From assembly GCF_019399895.1 (NCBI RefSeq), contig NC_091875.1, positions 1,302,001 to 1,366,000 on the forward strand: a DNA stretch of 64,000 nucleotides, in the 5' to 3' direction. The stretch's first letter is position 1. The number at the start of each line of letters is the position of its first letter. The notes beneath the pieces were generated by a model. The model was not told where the DNA came from and did not search any database. It saw only the letters and a list, made by a program, of their open reading frames with translations. Position numbers and translations under genes: made by a program. Shown here piece by piece: positions 24,996-35,541 of the stretch. The DNA comes from Cardiocondyla obscurior. Its lineage: Eukaryota; Arthropoda; Insecta; Hymenoptera; Formicidae.

Positions 24996-26903
24996 CCTGG
25001 CTGGTTATCTTAAAAAGTCACACAAGGTAACAAGTTGCTAGGGGGGTCCGTTTTAGCGGTGTACCTACAAAAGGGCACCGCTACATCGTCCGCCGAACGC
25101 CGCCGATGGTCGCGATGCGGGAGTCGCCGCAGCTATCGCCGACACGGGAGCACGGAATTTGTAAACAAATGTACGTGCGCACACATACGTTCGCATACGT
25201 GTACGCGTTGTACGTACATAAAAAGGGTATTCGATTAAAAACGCGCGGGGGGCCCTTATTCGTCGGTACGTCGCGCCGCTGTTTATCGGAGGGCAACCGC
25301 GTACGTCGGAGGGGGCTTTTTTTTATCACGGCGATGGGACACGCAGCTTTCCGGGGGACGAGGATCCACGAGATTCGTCTTTCACACGCGCTCGGTAGCG
25401 ACTCGTGCGCTAGTTAACTCTCGCAAGTGAACACGAGTGAATTCCTCCAACTCTTCCAAGAGCGGCCCGTCACGTATACACGCAGGGGGAAGAGGGGAGG
25501 GAGGGAAGAAGGGAAGAGCATACAGCGACAGAGAGAGAGAGCGCGAGCGATTCGAGAAACACATACAACTAGTAGCTAAAAAAAAATTGCGCCGCCATGA
25601 TAAGTTGCCACTGCGTTTCGAAGAGGCGGCCGAGACGTGCAGCGCGCACTACACCGCTTGGTAGCTTTCAGCGCACCGGGAGAGACGCGTTTTCGCCGCC
25701 ATCGATTATCAACCGTGTCGCGGCCGTGTCTTGCCCGCGTGCGGACGACGGGACGCGCGTTTATGCGTCTCCTCCTCTCCACCCCTCCTCTATCCCCCCC
25801 CCCATTCACGATCCCTGGACATGGCTCTCTCGCACGTCGTCCCCGACATCGTCGCATTCCAACCGAAATTTGCTGCCATTCCCAGAATGCGCGAATAGTC
25901 CGCGGTAATCCGCATCGCCGCCGCGGAATCCCGGGAATGTCGAAACAACGGCGATACCATTCAGAGATACCCACCGTTACTTTTCTCTCTCTCTTTCTCT
26001 GTCTGCCCCTTTTTCTTTTTTCTCCCCCCCAATCTTCCCGGTTCTCACCTGTCTCGTGTCTTCACGAGAAGAGTTTCATTAATGCGCGGGACATATGTAT
26101 GTGTAAAAATTTCGCTGAGAAAGCGCGAAACACGAAGCGTACCGCGCTTCTCCTCATCCACGTTCCAGGATGACACAGGTCCCGGACGACGCCATGCTGT
26201 TGAGCCCCCTCTCTTCCCGATCGCATATAAAGGCTCGTAGTCGGTACACGAACCGTGACAGTTTCCTCTTTGGCCGATTAACAAACGATTTTTTTTACTG
26301 ACGCAGTAATTATCTTACAATATAAATCTAGATTTGTGATTTATGATTTAAAATTCGCATATCATATAAATACTTTATAAATAAATGGGTACAATATATT
26401 ATATATTACTCTTTTGTCGCAAAACTTAATTTTTTTTCCCTCACAATTATTGTTCATGCAAATAACAGCCTGATGTCAAATATGTAGATGTCAAGATGAA
26501 ATATATCAATGTAACTAATCACAAAATTAATGTTATTAATATAGTTACTTGCATGAAAATCAATAGCACACATATCATTCTCTCTTGATGGTTTATTGAG
26601 AAAACTATGTTTATAAAATAATAACTTTGGTAAAATTATTAGAGGAATTTTATATGTTAAGTTTTTCGCCTTCTCATATTAAATCTTCTAAAATATTAAA
26701 TTAATCGTTGGGGAAGCAGAATAAAAACTTGCATTTTAACCTAAATTATTATAATTATAATAATAATAATTATTATTATGCAATAATGTATTCATGACTA
26801 AAGATATTTCACATACATTTAACAAGTTAGTAAACTTTGTAAATCTCTAGTTTCAGGTATTGGTCACTTAACATACAATCATCCTCCTCCTCATATACAT
26901 ATA

Positions 26904-26946
<43 letters not shown>

Positions 26947-27433
26947 TTGTTATTTATAATTTTCGGAAAAAACACTCTTATAAAATTACTCCAAATATAA
27001 TAAAAACTTACGTTAGATTATTTTGAATTTCATTGCTCATTAAATTTAAACTTACTTTATCTTATAAACGCTCATTGTCTAATAACAAGTGTTGTAGAAA
27101 ACGATTTTGAAGTAATAATTAAAATAAAAAAAAAATTATATAAATCGTTAACATATAACCGAGAAAGATGCGTTTAAATATTATTCAATAAAATATATTT
27201 AATCTAAAATACGGCGGAAAAATATCGTTGATCTTTGAAACATGCATAATACTAATATATAAATGCTGAAAAAATAAAGGAAATAATAAGATTCGTTTCT
27301 AATAATGAGAAATCGATCTCTATCATGGTTAGCAGGGTCGAGACTAATTCACATAATTGCTAAAATTTTTTATCTACATAAAATTTTTGCGCTGATTGAA
27401 TATTCTTAATCTAACTTCAAACCCCTACTCTGC
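24996..27433. promoter_or_regulatory. Polybromo promoter region and HIP1 3' intergenic DNA
   Basis: The interval 25030-26280 is strongly CpG-rich with pyrimidine or purine tracts (for example 25781-25803 C-rich and 25980-26030 CT-rich) and is the likely polybromo promoter and 5' leader. Long open frames here on both strands are arginine-, serine- and proline-rich and look like GC artefacts. From 26290 to 27433 the DNA is AT-rich and probably includes the HIP1 3' untranslated region. Confidence 0.5.
26893..26946. repeat. (AT)n / TATATG microsatellite
   Basis: An uninterrupted alternating A/T run with occasional G lies in the intergenic region 3' of HIP1. Confidence 0.9.
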
Positions 27434-30400
27434 TTACGCTTCGTTCTCACCATCAAGCTGATAATGATAACGTCGAAGAGCAGCGAGACGTAATCTCTCA
27501 GTTTCAAGAGCCTGTTCCAATTCTAAGATACGCACTTGCGCTTCCATTTCGAGCCTTTTAGCTTGGTGTAAACTCAAGTTAGACATATCTAGATCTTCTG
27601 CAAAATTAATATACAAAAATATTGAGCAACATGGCAAGATTAGATATAATAAACTTAATGTTTTTAAATTATATACCGTTTTCCTCGACAAGATGATTAC
27701 AGCTTTTAGCAGTTGCTACAACGTTCGCTGTAGCTTGAGTTACTTCTCTTGAAGCTTTGGAGAGTTCAGTTAAATTGGTACTGTTTCTATCAGCCTTGAC
27801 TCTACTAGCAACTACCAATTGCGCGGTCGATGCTGCTATTCCTTGTGAAGCGACAACCAACTGCTCAAATTTACCATTGCCTAATACAACTTTATCCGCT
27901 GCTTCTCTATAGTAAAACGCATGTGTATATTACATATATAACTATGTTAAAAAATTATTAGATTCTTTAATACTTAGACTTACAGTAAAAAATTTGCACC
28001 CATAGCAATAGCTTTTGCCGCCGAGATAAGACCTTCGGACCATTGATGATTGCGCTTGTAAAACTCAGTAGCAGAAACAGTTCCCTACAAAAGTAATGTT
28101 AAAAGATTTTAAAATTATAATTCCTTTTTAATTTTAATTGATTATTTATTCTTTAATAGATAAAATATAATACAACTAGCAACACTAAATTATTGGAAGA
28201 AACTTTCGTACCTTTCCTTGTTCTACAATTTCTCTTTGTAGAAAACGAGACTTCTGTACTAATTTCCTTATGCATTTCATTAGATCCGTACAGGAATCCA
28301 AGATTTGCTCATTAACTTTTAATTTTACACCCGAGTCCGCTGCACGAGATTTGTCCAACATATCCTATTATTATAAATAAATAAAAAATTAAGGTCTCAT
28401 AAATTCTCTCTTCTCGACTTATATTTTTCTCAAGTACCTGTATTTTTGCAACAGTTTCTTCTATAGCTTTATCCATACTTTGCAACTCGTTTTCTACTAA
28501 AGTTCCGACAATTTCCACATTGTTTTGAGTAGTCGATAACGTACTTATGAGAGACGAAATCTTTTGTAATTGATTTATAACATTTGCAATTTGTGCACCG
28601 GTCATTGAGGATTTTTCTTTGATATAACTCAACATAATTAAACTTTGGGAACCTAACTGTTTGCATTCATCGGCAAATCCTACAAGTGTACGACGAGTTT
28701 TACAGGAAACGTTAATAAAATTGTTACATTCCAGAATATTTCGTAATCCATTTTAAATTGTTTAATGGATAAATATTAGTTTTTTTTTCGAAATATTGTT
28801 CTTGTAGTATTAATTTATCATGCGATCTTAGACTTACTGTCAGCTGTACCAATATCCGTTGATGTATTTGAAGTGGATTTTGCATATATTAGATACAGAG
28901 CCAGAAAGTACGCGCAATGTATAGCTGCTCGAATTAAAGCTTTTCCTTTCGTTGTATCATTCATATAATTGTTGTATGCTTCTTCCAAATCATTAAACGA
29001 CTTTTCTGTCGGCTCTAGTAAACTCCCAAGATAATCGGGCGTGCAAGTAAGCGCCGATATAGCTGGATTATCGATCGTGTGCATCGCATGATGCAAAATA
29101 GATTCCGCTTCTGATATAGCGTTCACTGAAACAAATAATTCTTATAATTCCGTACAAACTTTATCAAAAATATATATTCAATTACGCTTTACTCACATAA
29201 CAAATCAAATAAAGCGGTATTAGCGTCCGTTTTTATTTGATTATGAGTTCGTTCGGCATCGGCATCTAAATTTACTATCCGCAAATCTAGTTCCTCCTTT
29301 TGTACCAATAAGTCATGAAGATCTCCTTCTAAGGCTGTTTTCTCGGATGTTATAAAATCTATTTTTGCTATTAATGCCTACAATGCAGGAATTATGTCAG
29401 TAAAAATATAATTAAATATTGGAGGAAATTAACGTATCGAATAAAATTTTAATTTACCAGATTTTCAGTTTGAACAGCGTCGAGTTTCTTTCTTACTTCT
29501 TCTAAATCTTCGCGCGCTTGTGCTACTCTCTGCGCTTCTCGTTCTGTCGATGCTTGTCCTTGAAGCAAATCTTGTAATCGTTCTTCTGCTTTTAATGTCC
29601 GACGTTCAGATTGCTCTCGTAATATCTTTATTCCACCCAGTTCCTTATCGAGTTCAGCTTTCTTTCGTGCACAATAATGTTATAAATAAATGAACATAGA
29701 AAATATTTATTATCATTAATATTTCAAGTACGTACCTTTCTGATTAAACCGATATGTTCTTCTCTTAACTTTGAATAAACATCTTTGAGTTTCTTAAACT
29801 TTTCTTCCAAGACTTCATTTTTTTCTTAAAAATTTTAATAAAAACAAATTATTAATTGTTTAAAAGCACACACAATTTTCAATTGTAATAGCGCAATTAT
29901 ATAATTAAAAATTAAAAATTAATTTACACCAACCTTCTATTTCTTGAACTTTTGCTAACGTAGCTGTGTTTTCCTTCATTATTTTCTGACAAGTTTGCTT
30001 TTCCGTAACGATTTCGTTACTCTAGAATATTTATACAATGTAAATTTGCAAAACTGTAAAATTAACACGAAATGCAAGATAAACGCTTACCTTAGTAGAA
30101 AGAGTTGATTCCAATTCTAGAACGCGATTTCTAAAATCCGCAACTATCTGTTGATGATCCATTAACAAATGATTTACTTCTTGCCTCTGACGAACGTTTT
30201 CTTGATACAGATGATCGATAAGACTATCTCTGATAAAGTAAGTACTTGTAAATACTCTTCTTATATAAAAATTATCATTATTTCGTTCGTTTTTCAGCTA
30301 GGAAAACAAATATTATACCTCTCTGCAAGTGCATCAGGTGATATCGAGCCATTTCGAGTATTCACAGAATCTAGTTGATCTCCGGTTAACGATCCTGTAT

Positions 30401-31885
30401 CAGATGTATCAATAAGGTTTTCTATAGCAGTTTCGGAATCTATAGTTGCCTCGGGCGGAAGTACCACTACCGGTGTAACATAAGATCTCAACTCGGCTTG
30501 TATTAAAAAATTGGGTGGCTTCTAAAACATACATACAAAAAATATAATATAATATAAATTTTCTACATTTTATAGTACATAAATTATTCGTTAAAACTTA
30601 CCTCAGGTAACGACGGAATTGCTATCAAATGTTTAAAATATTGCATATGTTTAATAGTATTATAAAAGCTCTTCAACTCGTGAAATTGTTTTGAAAATCT
30701 ATCGCGGTGACCGGTCAACGTGTCCGCTGGAAGAGCGCCATGGAGTTTGAATAGAATTTTTACACAGCAATCATACAACTTGGAGGCGTCCTGGATACAA
30801 GGAATTAAAGGTGCGAGTCGACACTGCCCGCATGGCGTCATCGAGTTGGAGCGCGATAAATCCAAAGAACCAAAAACTGCAATTACATACAGAACTCAAT
30901 AAACAAATTGCTCTATGTAGAAAATTTATATCTCAAATAAATTCAGCATTTCGATATACCTGCATGTTGTAAATTCAAAATATCATCCATATAATCGAAC
31001 ATTTCAACAGACATCTGAAAGCTAAAACAAAAAATAAATTATATAAATATGTCGTATTATATAACGATAAAAATACGAGAAAAATGTCACTCACTATATA
31101 TTAATATCATTTTCTCCAATCGCTTCGAGCTCTTCTGCTGTTACTTGCAAATTTCCAGCAAAGCGTGGATTCCGTTTATGGAAATCTAATTTAGTTATCA
31201 ACAGTCTCGTGTATAATTGTATAAGACGACCGTAGCCTTCTCTTAAATGTTGCCAAAGTTTTCCAATGTCCTCCAACTTGCCGCGATACCGCTGAGAATC
31301 AACGATAACCCGAGGATGTCCCTCGCGCAATACTTTGTGCAATACATGACAAAATTTCCATGCAACAATCTGATTCTCTTGCAATGGTTGTCTCAGCATA
31401 TATGTCCAGAAGATGCAACCGCTTTTCTCACGATACGTTCCAATAATGGCACCTATTTACTTATAAGGAAATTTATTTATTTATTTTTTTTTTATTGTAC
31501 GTTTTTTTTAATAATAATTTTTAACAAATGTCAGCATTATTAAATGTAGAACTAAAAAAGGATACTTCGGACATGTTTCTCCTTAACTGGCGTTTCTGTT
31601 GGATTTACAGCCTTTCCAATGCTAATGCTCTGCAAGAAATACACAACTGTACAATTAAATTAAAAAAAGATTACTAACTCAAACATCATCATCAAAATAT
31701 CTAAGCAACATTTTCCTATTAACTTTTTTTTTTAAATCTTCTTTTTAAAGGGACGCTCGGTGCCGTCCGGATAATTCCCTACTCACTCAGGATATAAGAT
31801 AATTGTAATATTCCAACATATATGGCGCGATCTCTTGACTCACCAGTTGATGAAGCTGTTTATCAGTCAGCGGTATTGTGGTCAT
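27434..31885 (-). CDS. HIP1: Huntingtin-interacting protein 1 (HIP1/Sla2 endocytic adaptor)
   Basis: Seventeen exons with consistent phases give 960 aa: 31844-31885, 31566-31629, 31095-31452, 30960-31021, 30602-30876, 30319-30521, 30091-30229, 29934-30021, 29736-29824, 29458-29661, 29197-29377, 28838-29125, 28438-28679, 28212-28364, 27984-28084, 27677-27906, 27434-27597. Residues 1 to about 270 form the ANTH domain (AVNPTETPVKEKHVRS, then WKFCHVLHKVLREGHPRV and LDFHKRNPRF), which binds phosphoinositides. About 340-600 is a charged coiled coil. From about 740 the actin-binding I/LWEQ (THATCH) module follows (FYKRNHQWSEGLISAAKAI, then VVASQGIAASTAQLVVASRV). The C-terminus RRYHYQLDGENEA is typical of insect HIP1. 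The protein links clathrin coats to actin during endocytosis. Confidence 0.95.
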
Positions 31886-33296
31886 GATGATACCATAATA
31901 AATTCACAGAGGCGAGAAAAAGGAAAAGAGATGCAAAGGCGTGAGGACGATAAACGCCGATATCAAGGCGTACGCAAGAACGGATGTCGTTTGTCAATTC
32001 GCAGGTTGCCTTCCGGCAAACGCAGGCCGCAACGTACGTCGACGTATATTATCTGCGAAACTGAAATCAGAAAATGTCATCGGTTAATTCGAATAATCGT
32101 GAGCACGAGAGGAGCCGCTTCTCGCGCGTTGTCGTAAAGGGGAGGAAGACTCGGTACTCGGAGCATAGCCGGCCGAGCGGGGAGGAGGGACCCCCCCCCT
32201 GCCGAGTTGCTTGACCTCAGGGCGGGCGTTACCTGAAGCCACGGTAAGGATACAGGCGCGGATTCCGCGCTCAAGACGGTCCTTCTCTGCACACGATCCT
32301 TTCGCCGGGACTGCGAGGACATGTTCGCGCGGACGGTACCGGTCGGCTGTTCGTTCACGAATGTGACAGCCGCGTCATTCCGCGTGCGATTCCGCTCCAC
32401 CCGTAGACGTCGTCGGTGTCACTGTCATGCGAGCAGATCAGACGGTGCCGACAACTCTCCTCTCTTCAAATTTCTTTATCTTTTTTTTTCCGCACACGTC
32501 AGCGACGGCCAGGAGTGAACGATGGACGAAACGACGTGCACCAACGTACACAGCACTGGGGTGATAGCCTACCACTGACACTTGACAGGGGACTATAGTC
32601 ACATAAAGCTTACGGCACACGACACGATTTTTCATCCTGGATCGTATACGAGACGTATCCTGATTGGTTCACACGACCAAATCACCGATTATAAACCAAT
32701 GAAGAGCTTTCTTTTTTACTTCTATTTTATTCTATTCTATTCCCTTAATTCTCGTTTATGTTAACAAAATTTTATTTTTTAAGTACCCGGACTGGATAAC
32801 ATGATGCTCTTTTCCCTTTTTTTTAAGTAATTTTGCAAGCCTTTGATTTTAAAACTTCCGGAGCGCTATGTTAGCGTCCTCTACATTCTGCCTCTGATCG
32901 TATCAGACTTGCCCGACTTTAGGTGGTACAAATCAACAAGAAGAAAAACGACGAATTATCGCACGTCAGTATATGACTAAGTTTTTATCGAGTAATAATA
33001 TATTTCATATTATTTCACATCCTACTCTGCAACATGACCGTGAAATTTTCAATTGCAAGGATGAATTAGCAGAACCGGATGTCTGCCAGTGCCGATTGAT
33101 TAGTGCTGTTCAAAGTCTCATCCACCGTACTTGGCAGTCATATGCAGTCAACAGTCATATGATTGATCATTGATCGTCGCTGATCGTCGCGTAATTGCCA
33201 CGTCCACGTTTGTCCGTGCTATGTGAATATCTTTCGGTGTATTCCATTCAACCAAGTCCGTGATCCTATTTGAATTTCAATCATCGCCGTCGCAAA
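31886..33296. promoter_or_regulatory. Divergent promoter region, HIP1 / CHP1
   Basis: Both neighbours start here and run outward. A CpG-rich island covers about 31990-32650, closest to HIP1, and contains a C7-8 tract at 32193-32200. A smaller GC-richer segment precedes CHP1 (33090-33296). Noncoding first exons are likely but were not fixed. Open frames in this interval lack recognisable content. Confidence 0.5.
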
Positions 33297-34184
33297 ATGG
33301 GTAACAGGTCGAGCCTTCTTCTACGCGAAGATGAAATAGCACAGATACAGAATGCTACTGGCTGCAAGTATCCATATTGTCTTTATTCATTCCGCATAAA
33401 ATATTTTTTTTTTTTTTTGCGGGCATTAATTTATTTTGACAATTCTGTCAACTATTCGAGCAGTTTTTAACAAGATGGCTGGTTTTATTATTAATATTCT
33501 TTATTACAGTCACTCCAAATCAAATCGAACGTTTATATAGTCGCTTCACCAGCTTGGACCGTGGGGATTGTGGAACACTCAGTCGAGAAGACTTTCTGAG
33601 AATTCCAGAATTGGCAATAAACCCTCTTGGCGAAAGAATAGTGAACGCTTTCTTTGAAGAAAGTGGGAATGATCGGGTAAACTTTCTGCAATTTATGCAG
33701 GTCCTGGCACATTTTAGGCCTATCAAGAAAAATAGTCCCAATCGATTGAATTCTAGACAGCAAAAGTTGAAATGTAAATATTTCTGAATATAATTTAACA
33801 CAATGGTGATAAGATCAACATATTAAATTTATTAAATATATCAAACACTTATTTTTAAACGTTTCTTTCAGTTGCATTTAAAATGTATGATTTAGATAAT
33901 GATGATCTGATATCAAAAGATGAATTGCTTGCTATTTTGCACATGATGGTTGGTGCCAACATCAGGTGAGACTAAATTGCTTTATATTTGTTTTCTATGT
34001 TTAAATAAAATCAACGTTATTGAATAACATTTATTTTAGTGAAGAACAATTAACTAGTATTGCTGAACGAACTATAGTTGAAGCTGATGAAAATGGCGAT
34101 GGTATGATATCGTTTGAAGAATTCTGCAAAGCATTAGAACGTACAGATGTTGAGCAGAAAATGTCTATAAGATTTCTTAGTTAA
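33297..34184 (+). CDS. CHP1: Calcineurin B homologous protein 1 (EF-hand)
   Basis: Four exons, 33297-33363, 33510-33773, 33872-33965 and 34040-34184, give 189 aa (family about 195). MGNRSS at the start fits N-myristoylation. LYSRFTSLDRG..GTLSREDF is a degenerate first EF-hand. Two calcium-competent loops follow: DLDNDDLISKDE (EF3) and DENGDGMISFEE (EF4). The ending DVEQKMSIRFLS marks CHP1 rather than calcineurin B itself. The protein is a cofactor of plasma-membrane Na+/H+ exchangers and an inhibitor of calcineurin. Intron 1 must use a GC donor (GCT|GCAAGT) to keep the frame, because the nearby GT site four bases on shifts it. A terminal-inverted-repeat element begins 80 bp after the stop. 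Confidence 0.95.
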
Positions 34185-34290
34185 ATTGATCATTGGTTTA
34201 TATAAAATATAATGTATACTTAATAAGTAAAAGTTGGACAATTGCATAATACATTTTTACAGTTATACGGGGTGTCTGGTCTCACATGTC

Positions 34291-34459
34291 ATTCCCGAGA
34301 TTTTGTAAAATTTATACCGTTGTTGAAATAAAAATAAAAATGTCTATCGTAAGAGCTACAAGAACGCGGTGAAGGAGTAAGCGCGACAGGCAAATCACTG
34401 CAAATGGCGCCGTCGCCTGTTTTTCATTTCGACAACGGTTACTAATTTTACAAAATGAG
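34291..34459. repeat. Nested inverted repeat inside the 34.3-kb element
   Basis: The left arm (about 34291-34330: GAGATTTTGTAAAATTTATA, then CCGTTGTTGAAATAAA) pairs with the right arm (about 34420-34458: CATTTCGACAACGG, then TAATTTTACAAAATGAG). The arms are about 38 bp with a few mismatches around a 90-bp GC-richer centre. This implies one foldback element inserted into, or assembled within, another. Confidence 0.7.
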
Positions 34460-34770
34460 GTACATTCACCGTCAGGAATGGTGTTCGTGGTGCTGCGACG
34501 GCGGCTAGCGTATGTGATCTTGGCGTGGAGTGCGTGGAGTCTCACACAAAGCACGTGCGTACGTGACCTTGGCGTGGTGTGCATCGAGTCTCACACAAAG
34601 CACGTGCGTACGTGTGTCGCAGAGCGCAGGTCACAGAGGACTGAGGGAGAACGCGGCCTCCTACCCCTCCCCGCACTCGGCGGCCGAAAGAGAGGGAAGT
34701 CACGTACACCAGCCGCCGTCGCCGCTCGCCGCAAAAAAATTCTATATCTGCTTTTCGGTTTACATCGAGT
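34458..34770 (+). repeat. GC-rich dispersed repeat block with 49-bp tandem duplication
   Basis: This block matches 2676-2910 on the same strand. Within it, 34511-34559 and 34560-34608 are two tandem 49-bp units (each with CTTGGCGTGG, a GAGTCTCACACAAAGCACGT segment and GCGTAC). The copy at 2.7 kb has one unit. Open frames across it are not similar to any protein I recognise. Confidence 0.75.
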
Positions 34771-34853
34771 CCAATTAATTACATTGGCGATTAATTTAAC
34801 GGAACATATTATTATTTCGGAAGTAACGTGCGAGACCAGACATCCTGTATAAT

Positions 34854-35541
34854 TGTGCAACATATAAATGTCCAGATGTAAGTACATATGTAATTAAATT
34901 AAAGGAAAGAATATTTGTAAATGAAATTGAGCGAGATTTACATAATGATTATAATGTATAATATAAATCTCTTTTGGTCGATCTTTATGTAAGATTTGTG
35001 AATGAAAAAAAAATGTAAATAAATGTATATACACGAATTAAAATATATATGGGTTTTTATATGAAATATAGATTTAATATTTATGTAATAAAAAAAGAAA
35101 AAATCAGGTTTCTAATTTCGATTCAATTGCTTGTGTCAAAAGTAGAATATGTAAATCTATTTTATTTTAGAAAAGAAAAGAAAAAGTTGTATTACTTCTT
35201 TGAAAATCAGAATCTTTCAGTTTATATAGTTACTTATTATTTTTATAATTATATTGGGAAGAATGCATATTTAAAATAGAGCATTTTTATTAAAGACCGA
35301 TTTTTTGTATCAATATATTATAGATGGCTATCGAGTTTACACGTTATATATGGAATTGCCGCAGTATTATTTTTAATGTACAGATATTATACATAATTAC
35401 ATTATAATAGTAACACTTGTATAGAAATGCGTAATATCGGTACATTAACGCACGTTAGCAGCAGGAAAATTTTCCAGAACACTTTATCTTCTTTAATTAT
35501 CTATGTTAACTCGCATTAAAATGACATTCGATGACCATACT
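34854..35541. other. AT-rich convergent intergenic region, CHP1 / ATP5F1A
   Basis: No coding exon is seen. It is very AT-rich and likely contains the 3' untranslated region of ATP5F1A on the minus strand and possibly late poly(A) sites for CHP1 (AATAAA-type hexamers near 35016). Confidence 0.45.

Larger units (their letters stand above)
34263..34853. mobile_element. Nonautonomous DNA element with terminal inverted repeats, about 590 bp
   Basis: The left end TTATACGGGGTGTCTGGTCT (34263 on) is the inverted match of the right end, whose reverse complement reads TTATACAGGATGTCTGGTCT (ending 34852). The match runs about 25 bp with two differences. TATA or TA at each edge may be the target-site duplication. 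There is no transposase frame. The inside contains a nested inverted repeat (34291-34459) and a GC-rich block shared with 2676-2910. It resembles a composite MITE. Superfamily cannot be assigned from sequence alone. Confidence 0.75.

Noticed and set aside
25576..26173. Overlapping 132- and 178-codon frames on opposite strands upstream of polybromo
   Set aside because: Low-complexity Arg/Pro/Ser translations from a CpG-rich promoter; no splice-flanked structure or family match.
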